From Xylanibacillus composti (lineage in GTDB: Bacteria; Bacillota; Bacilli; Paenibacillales; K13), in contig NZ_BOVK01000039.1 in NCBI RefSeq assembly GCF_018403685.1, positions 1-64,000 on the forward strand: DNA of 64,000 bases, read 5' to 3'. The notes under the pieces are model-generated. The model searched no databases. It was not told where the DNA came from and was given only the letters and a program-made list of their open reading frames with translations. A program made the translations under genes and the position numbers. Below, piece after piece: positions 1 to 11,487 of this stretch. How positions within the stretch are numbered: the stretch's first letter is position 1; the number at the start of each line of letters is the position of its first letter.

Positions 1-230
1 CGACTTTATTAATATACCACACTGCTCACTAACTTTGCAACAACTATTTTTTAGCAGTTGTGCCCGGCGTTACAAGCAATGATCACTCGCTCTCCTAGCC
101 TGTAAGCCTAGCCTACTTCAACTTGAGTTAAGTTTTTTCGGCCGACAGGATTATTACTTTAGCATAATGTATAGCGCCGTTCAAGAACTGCCTTTTGCCA
201 ATTTAGACAATCCCTTCATGACTTAGCCTC
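1..230. other. Gene-free left edge
   Basis: I see no convincing coding sequence or RNA gene here. The stretch lies downstream of the leftward HD-GYP gene and its terminator. In related genomes an rRNA operon often follows gyrA and this HD gene, but no rRNA sequence is recognisable in these bases. Confidence 0.4.
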
Positions 231-260
231 AAAAAAAAAAGCAGCACCCGTTGGGTCTGC
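231..260 (-). terminator. Rho-independent terminator of the HD-GYP gene
   Basis: Read on the minus strand, a GCAGACCC / GGGTGCTGC stem with one bulged base and a tiny AAC loop is followed by a run of ten T. It lies about 57 bases past the stop codon of the HD-GYP gene. Confidence 0.8.
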
Positions 261-316
261 TCATTATTCTAGCTCATCCGCTTTAGGCAGAATAGAAAAT
301 AGATGATGTGCAAACG

Positions 317-1453
317 TTAAGTACTAAGAACCTCAACAATGTGCAAATGCCGGTCAACCGTAAGATTAATGATTTTCCCATTCACGTTCACCCACGGCCT
401 CGTAGGAGAAGAACGATCCGAGAACACAATTTCCCCGACGGACTGATCACTTAACCGGACCAATGTTCCATTATGGAATTGTGTGACCTTGTGGATAAAG
501 GTCTGAACCAGCGCGGGATCCAGCTTGCCAAACGACTCATTCAGCAGCTCCTCCAATACCGTATAAGGCGAGCTGCCCTTCTGATGAGCCCGGTCGCTTG
601 TCATCGCATGGAAAATATCCGCAATGGCCACGATCTTGGCATAGTAATGAATTTTATCGCCGCTGACACCTAGCGGGTAGCCGCTGCCATTCACCCTTTC
701 GTGATGCTGCAGCGCAGTAAGCTTGACAGCTTCATTAATCCCGGTCACGCTTTTCAGCATGTTATATCCGATAATGGTATGTCTTCGGATTTCTTCCAGT
801 TCCTCCTTGGATAACTTGTCTGCTTTTCGCACAATCGATTCATCGATTCGGACCATGCCGATATCATGCAACAAGCCTGCCATCGCTATGGGAATCCAGT
901 CTTTGCGCTCGATGTTGTGCCACTTTGCCAGCTGATAGGAGGTTAGCGCTACTTGAACGCTGTTGTGAATCAGATAATCTCCTTTTTGTGCATAGGGTGG
1001 TTCAAAAGTAAGCATATTGTATTCGTGAATATGGGCGATGACTTGGTCTAATTGATTGCGCAGATCAAGCACAGGAGCCATCATACCCGATGATGCACTG
1101 ATAAAATATTGCTTCAACGAGGTGAATAAAGACCGGTAAGCAGCATGAAGACCGGTATTGGGCACTACTTTTTTGGTTGGTCTTTCTTGGACTGGCGCTT
1201 TATCAACCGGTTTTTCTTGTTTCGTTGCCTGCTTCGCTGCTTTCTCCGCTTCCTTCTCTTCCTGTTTATCCTCCACGCTTACGGTCGAAACCAAAAATGC
1301 CTTCAGAATCTCGATATCCCTCTGATTGAGAAGTCGGCCCTTTGAAAATAGCTTCCCACCCATCGGCGTATAGACATCTTCTATGATGCGGACGCCGCTT
1401 TCAATTTGTTTGACTGAAACATTCGCCACTTTGCCTCTCACCCTGCTTTCCAA
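317..1453 (-). CDS. HD-GYP domain protein (putative c-di-GMP phosphodiesterase)
   Basis: The protein has 378 residues. The N-terminal 60 residues form a small domain, followed by a Lys/Glu/Pro-rich linker (about 61-96). An HD-GYP domain occupies the C-terminal half: the metal-binding HD pair is at 196-197 (LLHDIGM), HHE at 250-252 and the GYP signature at 258-260 (HHERVNGSGYPLG). HD-GYP proteins usually hydrolyse cyclic di-GMP, so this is probably a soluble phosphodiesterase or a related signalling hydrolase. No receiver domain or membrane segment is present. It is the last gene of the leftward origin cluster, 90 bases after gyrA, and ends in its own terminator. An HD-domain gene after gyrA is common in Paenibacillus, but its physiological role is not evident here. 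Confidence 0.85.
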   Translation of the reverse strand: MESRVRGKVANVSVKQIESGVRIIEDVYTPMGGKLFSKGRLLNQRDIEILKAFLVSTVSVEDKQEEKEAEKAAKQATKQEKPVDKAPVQERPTKKVVPNTGLHAAYRSLFTSLKQYFISASSGMMAPVLDLRNQLDQVIAHIHEYNMLTFEPPYAQKGDYLIHNSVQVALTSYQLAKWHNIERKDWIPIAMAGLLHDIGMVRIDESIVRKADKLSKEELEEIRRHTIIGYNMLKSVTGINEAVKLTALQHHERVNGSGYPLGVSGDKIHYYAKIVAIADIFHAMTSDRAHQKGSSPYTVLEELLNESFGKLDPALVQTFIHKVTQFHNGTLVRLSDQSVGEIVFSDRSSPTRPWVNVNGKIINLTVDRHLHIVEVLST

Positions 1454-1543
1454 GTCAGAGTTGTTTTATCCATCCAAACGGGCAAGGGACGGGGGAGCAT
1501 ACCCCGTCCTTTGCTTATGAGCTATTGTGGACAACAAGAGCGC

Positions 1544-4069
1544 TTACTCTTCGGACTCCGCTCCATCTTCGGATTGTTCCGCAGTTGGATTTTCCGTGCC
1601 CCCGTCTGCCAGTCCCTCAGCTGAACCTTCCATCTCATCCGGTTCTTCTGTTTTTTCGACGTTGGTAACGGTAGCCACTTCATCGTCGTCGCGTATATTG
1701 ATCAGCTTCACGCCTTGCGTATAGCGTCCCATGCTGGAGATTCCCTCAATGCCGATACGAATCAGCGTACCGGCCGAAGTGATGATCATCAGATCCTGCT
1801 CGTCATTTACGACTTTCAGACCCGCTACCTCACCGTTCTTTTCCGTCACATTAATTGTCTTGATGCCCTTGCCGCCGCGAGACTGAATCCGGTATTCGCT
1901 GAGAGGCGTCCGTTTGCCATATCCTTTGGAAGTGACGATCAGCGCATCCAGAGATTCGTCTACGACGTCCATATCAATGACGCGATCGCCCGCACCTAAT
2001 TGTATGCCCTTCACGCCAGTTGCAGAACGTCCCATAGGACGAACGTCTGTTTCCGAGAAGCGGATCGACATCCCGTGAGCGGTGCCCATAATAATTTCCT
2101 GCGATCCATTCGTCAGCTTCACGCCGATCAGTTCGTCATCCTCGCGCATATTGATCGCGATGAGTCCGCCCTTGCGAATATTCGAATAATCCGCCAACGG
2201 GGTCTTCTTCACGATGCCTTGCTTCGTAGCGAAGAACAACTGCTGGGTGCTGTCGAAATTCTCGACCGGAATAACTGCATAGACCCGTTCGCCCGGCTCA
2301 ATCTGAATGAGATTGATGACTGGCGTCCCGCGTGCCGTTCGGCCCAGCTCCGGCAGTTCATAGGCTTTCAGACGATACACCTTGCCTTTGTTCGTGAACA
2401 GCATCAAGTAGTGATGCGAATTCGTTACGAACAGGTGCTCGACAAAGTCATCGTCCTTCATGTCCATGCCGGTTACCCCGCGACCGCCGCGCTTCTGGCT
2501 GCGGTAGGTGGTTACGGGAAGGCGCTTGATGTAGCCTGTATGCGTCAGCGTAACGACTACGTCTTCACGCGGAATGAGATCCTCGTCAAGAATGCTTTCT
2601 TCTCCTACGGTAATCTCTGTACGGCGATCATCGCCGAATTTCTCGCGGATTTCGATAAGCTCCTCCCGGATAATTTCCAAGACCAGCTGCTCGTCAGCCA
2701 AGATCGCCTTATATTCAGCGATCTTCTTCAGCAATTCGGCATACTCCGCCTCGATCTTCTCGCGCTCCAACCCGGTCAAGCGCTGCAAGCGCATATCGAG
2801 AATCGCCTGCGCCTGATCGAAGCTGAGCTGGAATTGCTCCATCAAGCCGTTGCGCGCTTCCTCGGTAGTAGCAGAAGCACGAATTAGAGCAATGACTTCG
2901 TCCAGGTGGTCAAGCGCAATCCGCAAGCCTTCGAGAATATGTGCCCTCGCCTCTGCCTTGCGCAGATCGAATTCGGTACGTCTGCGAATGACCTCTATCT
3001 GATGCTGCAAGTAATGATGCAACACTTCACGCAGACTCAGCACCTTCGGCTCGCCGTGGACGAGCGCCAGCATGTTGATGCCGAACGTGGATTGCAAGGC
3101 TGTATGCTTATACAAATTATTAAGAACGACACTAGGATTGACATCACGGCGCAGCTCGATCACAATGCGCATGCCGTTGCGGTCGGATTCGTCGCGAAGA
3201 TCAGTAATGCCGTCAATCTTCTTGTCCCGCACAAGCTCAGCTATCTTCTCAATCAACCGCGCTTTAATGACTTGATAAGGCAGCTCATTGACTATAATGC
3301 GTGCTTTATTGCCTATTTCCTCGATTTCCGTTTTGGCCCGCATCGTAATGGAGCCACGACCGGTTGTATAGGCTTGTCTAATACCGGTCCGCCCCAGGAT
3401 ATAGCCGCCGGTCGGAAAGTCCGGTCCTTTGATATACTGCATCAAGTCCATCGAATCAAGCTCTGGATCGCGCGTCAGAGCCAGAATGCCATCGATCACT
3501 TCCGTCAAGTTATGGGGCGGAATATTCGTGGCCATGCCGACGGCAATCCCGGTATTCCCGTTGACGAGCAGGTTGGGGAAGCGAGCCGGAAGTACGGCCG
3601 GCTCCTTCTCTTCCCCGTCATAGTTCGGGATAAAGTCAATCGTTTCTTTGTTAATGTCGCGCAGCATTTCCATGGCGATCTTCGAAAGCTTGGCTTCCGT
3701 ATATCGCATGGCTGCTGCTGCATCGCCGTCTATCGATCCAAAGTTGCCATGCCCGTCAACGAGCATGTAGCGCAACGAGAAATCCTGCGCCATCCGGACC
3801 ATTGTCTCATATACAGCCGAATCGCCATGCGGATGATACTTCCCGATAACCTCGCCGACGATTCTTGCCGACTTCTTGTATGGCTTATCCGGCGTCATGC
3901 CCAGCTCATGCATCGCATAAAGAATGCGCCGATGCACCGGCTTCATTCCGTCACGTACGTCCGGCAAAGCCCGGCTTACGATGATACTCATCGCATAGTC
4001 CATGAAGGAACTGCGCATCTCTGCGCTTATATCACGGTCTTTAATCTGTGATCGCATTTCCTCGGCCAT
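1544..4069 (-). CDS. gyrA: DNA gyrase subunit A
   Basis: GyrA is the DNA-cleaving and rejoining subunit of gyrase, which introduces negative supercoils. The protein has 841 residues, a normal length. The winged-helix/tower domain includes HPHGD at 79-83 and the catalytic tyrosine in AMRYTE at Tyr123. The C-terminal pinwheel has a GyrA-box-like QKRGGRG motif near residue 530 and an acidic tail. The quinolone-determining positions Ser84 and Glu88 are the ordinary sensitive residues. It starts 10 bases after the gyrB stop, behind a strong TAGGAGGT ribosome binding site, so it is co-transcribed with gyrB. Confidence 0.98.
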   Translation of the reverse strand: MAEEMRSQIKDRDISAEMRSSFMDYAMSIIVSRALPDVRDGMKPVHRRILYAMHELGMTPDKPYKKSARIVGEVIGKYHPHGDSAVYETMVRMAQDFSLRYMLVDGHGNFGSIDGDAAAAMRYTEAKLSKIAMEMLRDINKETIDFIPNYDGEEKEPAVLPARFPNLLVNGNTGIAVGMATNIPPHNLTEVIDGILALTRDPELDSMDLMQYIKGPDFPTGGYILGRTGIRQAYTTGRGSITMRAKTEIEEIGNKARIIVNELPYQVIKARLIEKIAELVRDKKIDGITDLRDESDRNGMRIVIELRRDVNPSVVLNNLYKHTALQSTFGINMLALVHGEPKVLSLREVLHHYLQHQIEVIRRRTEFDLRKAEARAHILEGLRIALDHLDEVIALIRASATTEEARNGLMEQFQLSFDQAQAILDMRLQRLTGLEREKIEAEYAELLKKIAEYKAILADEQLVLEIIREELIEIREKFGDDRRTEITVGEESILDEDLIPREDVVVTLTHTGYIKRLPVTTYRSQKRGGRGVTGMDMKDDDFVEHLFVTNSHHYLMLFTNKGKVYRLKAYELPELGRTARGTPVINLIQIEPGERVYAVIPVENFDSTQQLFFATKQGIVKKTPLADYSNIRKGGLIAINMREDDELIGVKLTNGSQEIIMGTAHGMSIRFSETDVRPMGRSATGVKGIQLGAGDRVIDMDVVDESLDALIVTSKGYGKRTPLSEYRIQSRGGKGIKTINVTEKNGEVAGLKVVNDEQDLMIITSAGTLIRIGIEGISSMGRYTQGVKLINIRDDDEVATVTNVEKTEEPDEMEGSAEGLADGGTENPTAEQSEDGAESEE

Positions 4070-4079
4070 GCTCTACCTC

Positions 4080-5993
<1,914 letters not shown>

Positions 5994-6003
5994 TCACCTA
6001 CTT

Positions 6004-6273
6004 CTAGAGATTCAAAGCTACCGTATCGCCGGTTAGCAGTTGATTCGCTCTTTTCTTCAACGTAGCAGACGAGATCGGCGAATAATACACCCAATCGTCG
6101 GTCACCACAATGGACTTCGGCTCTTCCTCGCCTATCGTTTCAACCTTTTTGGCCGTCGAAGCCTGGTCTACAAACTCCTTGGAAATCTTCGAAGCCTGTT
6201 CCATATTCATATCGAATATCGCAATCAGTTCGACGGCACGGATAACCTTCTCCCCGCCAATATGGATAAACAT
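6004..6273 (-). CDS. remB: Extracellular matrix regulator RemB (YaaB, DUF370)
   Basis: This 89-residue protein starts MFIHIGGEK and contains the VRAVELIAIFD-like core typical of the RemA/RemB (DUF370) family. Its place between recF and gyrB matches B. subtilis yaaB/remB. RemA and RemB were identified as regulators of biofilm matrix genes. RemA is a DNA-binding protein and RemB is a poorly understood paralogue. The ATG follows an AAGAGGTGA ribosome binding site just after recF, so it belongs to the dnaA-gyrA gene string. Confidence 0.9.
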   Translation of the reverse strand: MFIHIGGEKVIRAVELIAIFDMNMEQASKISKEFVDQASTAKKVETIGEEEPKSIVVTDDWVYYSPISSATLKKRANQLLTGDTVALNL

Positions 6274-6279
6274 GGTCCG

Positions 6280-7395
6280 TCACCTCTTATCGACCGTTAC
6301 CTGTCCGTTTTCCACATGAAAAAACGCCGCATCCTGCCAACGGCTTAAGTCCACGCTCTCTACTCCTGTTGTCGTAATAAACGTCTGCACTTTGTCTTGA
6401 AACGTTTCGATCAATTGCGTCTGTCTGTGCCGATCCAATTCCGAAAGAACATCGTCCAGCAGGAGGACCGGATATTCTCCGACTTCCTCGGCAATTAGCT
6501 CGATTTCGGCGAGCTTGAGCGAAAGCGCCGCTGTTCGCTGCTGACCTTGCGAGCCATAGGCATGCACTTCCCGTCCGTCCAGAGAAAGCGTCAAATCATC
6601 GCGATGAGGTCCCACAAGTGTGGTGCCCCTGCGGAATTCTTGTTCTTTCGCTTGTGTTAACTTTATCATAAATCGGTCGAATAAAATAGTTCCGTTCGTA
6701 AAATCTTCCACATCTAGGGAGGCTTTATAGTGAAGCTGGAGCTTTTCCTTCCCGCCGGCTATGCCCGCATGGATCGCGGACGCCCACTTTTCCAATTTTT
6801 CTATAAAGCTTTGACGTTTTTGCATAATTTTAGTCCCATAAGTGACGAACTGCTCATTCCAAACCTCAAGCAAAGCCGATTGTTTGGAGGCGTTCGGCTG
6901 CTTGAGCAGCTGATTTCGCTGGTTCAGCACCTTCTGGTATTGCAGCAGATTGTGCAAGTAGGAGGGCTCTACCTGGGCAATCTCCATATCCAGAAAGCGG
7001 CGTCGCACTCCTGGCGAGCCCTTGACAATCTCCAAATCTTCCGGTGCGAACATCACGACATTCAATCCGCCTACGTAGTCGCTGAGCTTGCGCTGCTCCA
7101 ATCCGTTAAGCTTGGCTTTCTTTCCTTGAGCCGAAAGGAGAAGGTCCAGCTTGCATTCTCCGTATTTTCGCTCGATTTCCCCGTGAAGCACTGCCTTGTC
7201 CTCGTTCCAGGCAATCAGCTCGCGGTCTTTCGACGTCCGGTGCGACTTGGTCAAGGCAAGCACGTAGATCGCCTCGAGCAAGTTCGTCTTCCCCTGCGCG
7301 TTGTTGCCGATAAAGATATTCACGCGCCCTTGCGTGGAGAGGTTGACTTCGCCGTAATTCCGATAATGGCGCAGCGCAAGCCGGTTCAGCTTCAA
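6280..7395 (-). CDS. recF: DNA replication and repair protein RecF
   Basis: RecF is an SMC-like ABC ATPase that helps load RecA at single-strand gaps. The protein has 371 residues. Walker A is GNNAQGKT near residues 30-37, an ABC signature region reads GSQGQQRTAALSLKLAE, and Walker B is VLLLDDVLSELD. The start is TTG at 7395 (MKLNRLALRHYRNY), overlapping the end of yaaA by 4 bases, which implies coupled translation. The order dnaN-yaaA-recF is the classic one. Confidence 0.97.
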   Translation of the reverse strand: MKLNRLALRHYRNYGEVNLSTQGRVNIFIGNNAQGKTNLLEAIYVLALTKSHRTSKDRELIAWNEDKAVLHGEIERKYGECKLDLLLSAQGKKAKLNGLEQRKLSDYVGGLNVVMFAPEDLEIVKGSPGVRRRFLDMEIAQVEPSYLHNLLQYQKVLNQRNQLLKQPNASKQSALLEVWNEQFVTYGTKIMQKRQSFIEKLEKWASAIHAGIAGGKEKLQLHYKASLDVEDFTNGTILFDRFMIKLTQAKEQEFRRGTTLVGPHRDDLTLSLDGREVHAYGSQGQQRTAALSLKLAEIELIAEEVGEYPVLLLDDVLSELDRHRQTQLIETFQDKVQTFITTTGVESVDLSRWQDAAFFHVENGQVTVDKR

Positions 7396-7613
7396 GTCTG
7401 CTGCCTCACTTCAAACGCGCCGCAGCCCTCTACCTCAATCCGATCGCCGGGTACAAGCTTGCGTCCTCTGCGGTTGTCAGGATCGCCATTGATCATGACT
7501 ACGTTCTCCTGCAGGAAAAACTTCGCTTCGCCTCCGGTGGAAATACAATCGGCCAGCTTCAAAAATTGTCCCAGCGTTATATACGCATCCCGAATATCAA
7601 TCGATTTCATCAT
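7392..7613 (-). CDS. yaaA: S4-domain RNA-binding protein YaaA
   Basis: This 73-residue protein consists almost entirely of an S4 RNA-binding fold: ITLGQFLKLADCISTGGEAK, then a VMINGDPDNRRGRKLVPGD turn. It matches the small S4 protein encoded between dnaN and recF in Bacillota. A GGAGATGA ribosome binding site precedes two consecutive ATGs; the first is used here. In B. subtilis YaaA has been linked to ribosome assembly, but nothing in this sequence tests that. Confidence 0.93.
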   Translation of the reverse strand: MMKSIDIRDAYITLGQFLKLADCISTGGEAKFFLQENVVMINGDPDNRRGRKLVPGDRIEVEGCGAFEVRQQT

Positions 7614-7637
7614 TCATCTCCTTATCGTGCTGAGCGG

Positions 7638-8780
7638 TCAGCCTGTGGTGCGATATGGCAGGATCAGGTGGAGCAGGAATGTTTCGTCCTTCGGCTTCAC
7701 AATAATCGGGCTCATTGCGCCAGTGAATCCCAGATGAATCCATTCGCTGTCAATCGTCTTCAGCGCATCCAGCATGTAGCGGGAATTGAAGGAAATCTTG
7801 AGCGGCTCTCCACTTATGGACGGCACGTCGAGCTGTTCTGTTATTTTGCCCAACTCGGAAGAGCTGGATGAGATTTCGATTTTTCCATCGTCGAGCGTGG
7901 CCATCTTGACGATATTGGTTCGCTCTTCCCGACTTAACAGGTTGACCCGGTCCATAGCGCTCAGGAATGGCTTGGCTGGCACAACCATTTCGGTCTTGTA
8001 CGCCTGCGGAATGATCTTCGAGGTATCTGGATAAAGGCCATCTAGCACGCGTGTAAAGAATAAAACAGAGCCAAGGTTAAACAACACCTGATTATCCGCG
8101 CGAATGACTTCAATAAGCGTATCTTGATCGGGTAGAAGTTTTTGTAATTCATTTAGGTTTTTTCCTGAAATTACAATATTTTTGAATTGGGTGCCTTCTT
8201 CATTGCGTATCGAAGCTTCGCGGGTGGCCAAACGGTGCCGGTCTGTAGCGGTCAGCTTGATTTGCTCGTCCTGAATCGTAAATAAGACACCTGTCAAAAT
8301 AGGCGTGCTTTCGTGGGTCGAAACGGCCAGAATCGTCTGGCGAATCATCGTCTTCAGCAAATCGCTTTGCATCAATACCGTTTCTTTAGCATCAAGGCTA
8401 GGTAGGACCGGATATTCCTCTGCATCCATGCCGACTAGCTGAATTTCGGACAGACCGGAACGGATCATCGTCTGGAAGCCGTCTTTGACTTCTATTTCAA
8501 CCGAATCTTCTGGAAGCTTGCGAATAATATCCACAAAGAATTTGGCAGGAAGGACGACTGCGCCTTCTTGTTCCAATGTGAATAACTCCACATCTCCTTG
8601 ATGAGGAGGAATTGTGCTTTGGATGGAAATATCTGTATCACTAGCTGTTAACGTAATGCCTTGTTCATTCGCTTCAATCTTGATGCCGCTCAGTATAGGA
8701 ATTGCCGTTCTGCTGGATATGGCTTTGGATACTTGCTGAATGGAGCCGTTCAACTGGTCTTTATTCACGGTGAGTTTCAA
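7638..8780 (-). CDS. dnaN: DNA polymerase III beta sliding clamp
   Basis: DnaN is the ring-shaped processivity clamp of the replicative polymerase. I place the start at TTG 8780 (MKLTVNKDQL, 380 residues), 8 bases after a TTAGGAG ribosome binding site. A GTG three codons upstream overlaps that site and is less likely. The start agrees with the typical MKFTIQKDRL start of Bacillus DnaN. Three clamp folds are recognisable, including SSRTAIPILSGIK near the N-terminus and the C-terminal MSPIIVKP and LILPYRT. The gene follows dnaA across a 169-base spacer holding part of the origin. Confidence 0.97.
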   Translation of the reverse strand: MKLTVNKDQLNGSIQQVSKAISSRTAIPILSGIKIEANEQGITLTASDTDISIQSTIPPHQGDVELFTLEQEGAVVLPAKFFVDIIRKLPEDSVEIEVKDGFQTMIRSGLSEIQLVGMDAEEYPVLPSLDAKETVLMQSDLLKTMIRQTILAVSTHESTPILTGVLFTIQDEQIKLTATDRHRLATREASIRNEEGTQFKNIVISGKNLNELQKLLPDQDTLIEVIRADNQVLFNLGSVLFFTRVLDGLYPDTSKIIPQAYKTEMVVPAKPFLSAMDRVNLLSREERTNIVKMATLDDGKIEISSSSSELGKITEQLDVPSISGEPLKISFNSRYMLDALKTIDSEWIHLGFTGAMSPIIVKPKDETFLLHLILPYRTTG

Positions 8781-8817
8781 TAGAGTCACTCCTAAATCGC
8801 ATTATTTCGGAATTCCC

Positions 8818-8936
8818 GCATATATTTATAATACATTTTTTTTAGTAGTCTTAGTAGTAGAGAGGCTGAATATGTGGATATCCCGGTAAAACGTAAAAAG
8901 AGCAAGCCTATCCACATGTGAATAAGTTGTGCATAG
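8818..8936 (-). other. Origin unwinding region: DnaA boxes, DnaA-trio repeats, AT-rich DUE
   Basis: Read in the dnaA-to-dnaN direction, this spacer carries DnaA boxes at 8928-8936 (CTATGCACA), 8917-8925 (TTATTCACA, perfect), 8908-8916 (CTATCCACA, opposite strand) and 8873-8881 (ATATCCACA). A short GC-rich CCTCT is followed by repeated triplets, CTACTACTAAGACTACTA (about 8842-8860), and then an AT-rich tract. This box, GC patch, trio and AT-rich order matches the bacterial basal unwinding element described for B. subtilis oriC. The role is inferred from that pattern. Confidence 0.8.
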
Positions 8937-8949
8937 GCCTGTCTGTTTG

Positions 8950-10302
8950 TTAAGAAGGGTTTTTGATTTTGTTGATTAATGATTGCACGATTTTGTATAA
9001 GTCCTGATCCTTTTTCATCAGTTCCTCGATCTTTTCATGCGCATGAATGACTGTAGTATGATCGCGGCCGCCAAAGGCGTCTCCTATTTTTGGCAAGGAC
9101 AGATCGGTCAGCTCGCGGGACAAGTACATGGCTACTTGCCTCGGGAAGGCAACCGATTTCGTTCGCTTGCGCGCTTTGAAATCTTCCAGCTTCATATTGA
9201 AAAATTCTCCTACTGCCTGCTGGATGTCATGGACGGTTATGGATCGCGGCCTGCTCGCCGGGATGATGTCCTTCAGTGCTTCTGCAGCCAGGTGGACCGT
9301 TATGTCTTCGTTAATGAGCGAGGAGTAGGCAACCACTCGTATTAATGCGCCTTCAAGTTCCCGAATGTTCGTATCAATTTGGTTCGCTATGTACATCATA
9401 GCTTCATTCGGAATATCCAGGTTCTCCGCCTTTGCCTTCTTCCGCAGGATCGCAATACGTGTTTCGAGGTCGGGCGGCTGGATGTCTGTAATGAGTCCCC
9501 ATTCAAATCGGGATCGCAATCTCTCTTCCAACGTTGGTATTTCCTTGGGCGGCCGATCGCTGGATATGATGATTTGCTTGCGTTCTTCGTGCAGGGCATT
9601 GAAGGTGTGGAAAAATTCTTCTTGCGTCTGTTCTTTTCCTGCCAGGAACTGAATATCATCTATTAGCAGAATATCTATGTTCCGATACTTGTTCCGGAAG
9701 CTCTCGCCGCGGTTGTCGCGTATGGCGTTGATAAATTCGTTGGTGAATTTTTCGGACGAGATATACAACACGCGCGCGCTCGGGTTGTGATCCAAGATAT
9801 AATGGCCGATGGCGTGCATCAAGTGTGTTTTTCCAAGTCCGACACCGCCGTACAGAAACAGTGGATTGTAAGCCTTGGCCGGCGCTTCCGCTACTGCAAG
9901 GGAAGCAGCATGGGCAAAGCGGTTGCCTGCGCCAATGACAAACGTATCGAACGTATATTTTTGATTGAGCGATTGCGCGAGCCGTTCCTCGCCTAAAGGG
10001 GGAGGGGCTGCGACTGCCGGAGGCTTCGCTTCCAGCTCTTCTTCCGGCTCATCATCTTCTACGACGATGCGAAGCTCCAATTCCTTGCCGAGAATATCAA
10101 TGACTGCCGTTCGGATCAGCTTCGTATAGCGGCTCTCCAGCCATTCCTTGGCGAAATTGTTAGGGGCGCATATGACGAGCTGCTGATCGTTCAGCACGAG
10201 AGCCTTCGTGGACTTCAACCATGTATCAAAACTCGGTTTGCTGACCTTCGTCTGCAAATCGTCCAAAATTTTTTGCCAAAGTGAGTGGGTATGGCTATCC
10301 AC
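8950..10302 (-). CDS. dnaA: Chromosomal replication initiator DnaA
   Basis: DnaA binds origin boxes, oligomerises with ATP and melts the origin. I choose GTG at 10302 ([13 protein letters not shown], 450 residues), which follows an AAAGGAG site. A longer reading adds 33 residues with no counterpart in the family. Domain I is the first 90 residues and domain II is an acidic/proline linker. The AAA+ domain shows Walker [11 protein letters not shown], Walker [10 protein letters not shown] and a sensor region. The domain IV DNA-binding signature is [15 protein letters not shown]. It heads the leftward replication gene string. Confidence 0.97.
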   Translation of the reverse strand: MDSHTHSLWQKILDDLQTKVSKPSFDTWLKSTKALVLNDQQLVICAPNNFAKEWLESRYTKLIRTAVIDILGKELELRIVVEDDEPEEELEAKPPAVAAPPPLGEERLAQSLNQKYTFDTFVIGAGNRFAHAASLAVAEAPAKAYNPLFLYGGVGLGKTHLMHAIGHYILDHNPSARVLYISSEKFTNEFINAIRDNRGESFRNKYRNIDILLIDDIQFLAGKEQTQEEFFHTFNALHEERKQIIISSDRPPKEIPTLEERLRSRFEWGLITDIQPPDLETRIAILRKKAKAENLDIPNEAMMYIANQIDTNIRELEGALIRVVAYSSLINEDITVHLAAEALKDIIPASRPRSITVHDIQQAVGEFFNMKLEDFKARKRTKSVAFPRQVAMYLSRELTDLSLPKIGDAFGGRDHTTVIHAHEKIEELMKKDQDLYKIVQSLINKIKNPS

Positions 10303-10439
10303 AGGGTGATTCACTCCTTTGTAAATAGGTTGCATTGTGGCATAAGCCATAAAAGTAAGGAAAAAAAAAGAATCATGCTGAAGAATGTCGAAGCTGTCCA
10401 CATTATTCAGGAATTCTCGAAGAGAGTTATAAATGAAGT

Positions 10440-10680
10440 TGCATGTTGTTCACAAAGATATCCACATGCTGTGTATAACCTTGGGGATTATTTTTATCTA
10501 TCCACACCGAAAACAAGTCCATCATACCAAATTACAGGCCCGTCCGCAATAAATTTAGCCGGTTTATCCACAAAATCAACTTCTTGTGGGTGGATTTTAT
10601 CGACACCACTACATATTGTGAATAATTTGTGGTTAAATCGACATATATCCACGGGATTCGCGAAAAAGTTATTCACAACC
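10440..10680. other. oriC: Upstream part of oriC: cluster of DnaA boxes
   Basis: At least seven DnaA boxes lie between dnaA and rpmH. Perfect TTATNCACA matches are at 10470-10478 (minus), 10564-10572 (plus), 10617-10625 (minus) and 10669-10677 (plus). One-mismatch boxes are at 10446-10454, 10458-10466 and 10498-10506. With the dnaA-dnaN spacer this makes a bipartite origin of the Bacillus type. The dnaA promoter probably also lies here, so dnaA autoregulation is likely, but I could not fix a transcription start. Confidence 0.9.
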
Positions 10681-10769
10681 GTAAAACAGTTGACTTTTGC
10701 TCCCCAAGATGGTTAAATGATAAAAGGCTTTTTTTCCGAACGAAAGCAAGGCAGGAGGTGCACGTATAG

Positions 10770-10904
10770 ATGAAACCGACATTTCAACCGAATACGAGAA
10801 AACGTAAAAAAGTTCACGGATTCCGTAAAAGAATGAGCACAAAGAACGGCCGCAAGGTTCTTGCCGCACGCCGTCAAAAGGGCAGAAAAGTGATAAGCGC
10901 CTAA
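10770..10904 (+). CDS. rpmH: 50S ribosomal protein L34
   Basis: This 44-residue, highly basic protein begins [18 protein letters not shown] and contains [19 protein letters not shown], the unmistakable L34 sequence. The start codon is behind a GCAGGAGGTG ribosome binding site. It is the first rightward gene from the origin and is followed immediately by a strong terminator, so rnpA downstream probably depends on read-through or its own promoter. Confidence 0.98.
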   Translation: MKPTFQPNTRKRKKVHGFRKRMSTKNGRKVLAARRQKGRKVISA

Positions 10905-10910
10905 GCTTGT

Positions 10911-10936
10911 GACCACGGATTCCGTGGTCTTTTTTT
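10911..10936 (+). terminator. Terminator after rpmH
   Basis: A perfect 9-bp stem (GACCACGGA / TCCGTGGTC) with a one-base loop is followed by a T-rich tail. It starts 6 bases after the rpmH stop. Confidence 0.85.
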
Positions 10937-11065
10937 ATGTGAGGAGCATGAGAAGAGAACAGTTTTTTTGCTGCTCGAACCGAAATTGTAGATATCAGTT
11001 ATGCGGTTTAGGTTTCCGCGGAACGGTCAATGTTGTAGGTAGACCAGTCATGGAGTGAAGTCGAA

Positions 11066-11413
11066 GTGCAAAGAAGATTGCGTTTAACGAATCGCCGGGA
11101 TTTTCAAACCGTATATCGCTGGGGGAAGTCGGCAGCAAATTCACAATTTGTCGTTTACTATAGAAGAAATCCGAATACGGAGCGCTTCCGCTTGGGCATT
11201 TCCGCCAGCAAGAAGCTGGGCAATGCGGTCGTGCGCAATCGGCTGCGGCGTCAGATCAAGGAAATTGTGCGCCTTCACGTCGATCAGATCCAGCCGCAGC
11301 ATGATGTGATTATCATTGCGAGAAAGCCGTCAACGGCACAGGATTATTGGCAGATGGAGAAGAGTCTGCTCCATGTGCTGAAACGGGCGGGCCTGCTGGC
11401 AGGACGACGTTAG
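11066..11413 (+). CDS. rnpA: Ribonuclease P protein component
   Basis: RnpA is the protein cofactor of RNase P, which matures tRNA 5' ends. The 115-residue basic protein shows the family core RFRLGISASKKLGNAVVRNRLRRQIKEIVR with the RNR motif. The start is a GTG (MQRRLRLTNRRDFQTVY) after a weak GGAG site. The order rpmH-rnpA-yidC-jag is standard for Bacillota. Confidence 0.96.
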   Translation: MQRRLRLTNRRDFQTVYRWGKSAANSQFVVYYRRNPNTERFRLGISASKKLGNAVVRNRLRRQIKEIVRLHVDQIQPQHDVIIIARKPSTAQDYWQMEKSLLHVLKRAGLLAGRR

Positions 11414-11487
11414 TTTCTTTGTCGGTCAATCTGTGGTATAGTGGAAATTGGTATTTAAAGAGAGCGTTTGTTAGGAGGAATTCAGTT

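Noticed and set aside
1487-1509. GGACGGGG/CCCCCGTCC hairpin between gyrA and the HD-GYP gene as a terminator
   Set aside because: The stem is strong but no T run follows on the minus strand. It may be an attenuator or RNA-stability element at most.
2000-4051. Long plus-strand open frames (295 and 381 codons) opposite gyrA
   Set aside because: They are antisense to gyrA, whose protein is intact and conserved. They have no domains or ribosome binding sites.
6730-7737. 335-codon plus-strand frame opposite recF, yaaA and dnaN
   Set aside because: It crosses three conserved genes on the other strand and shows no family features.
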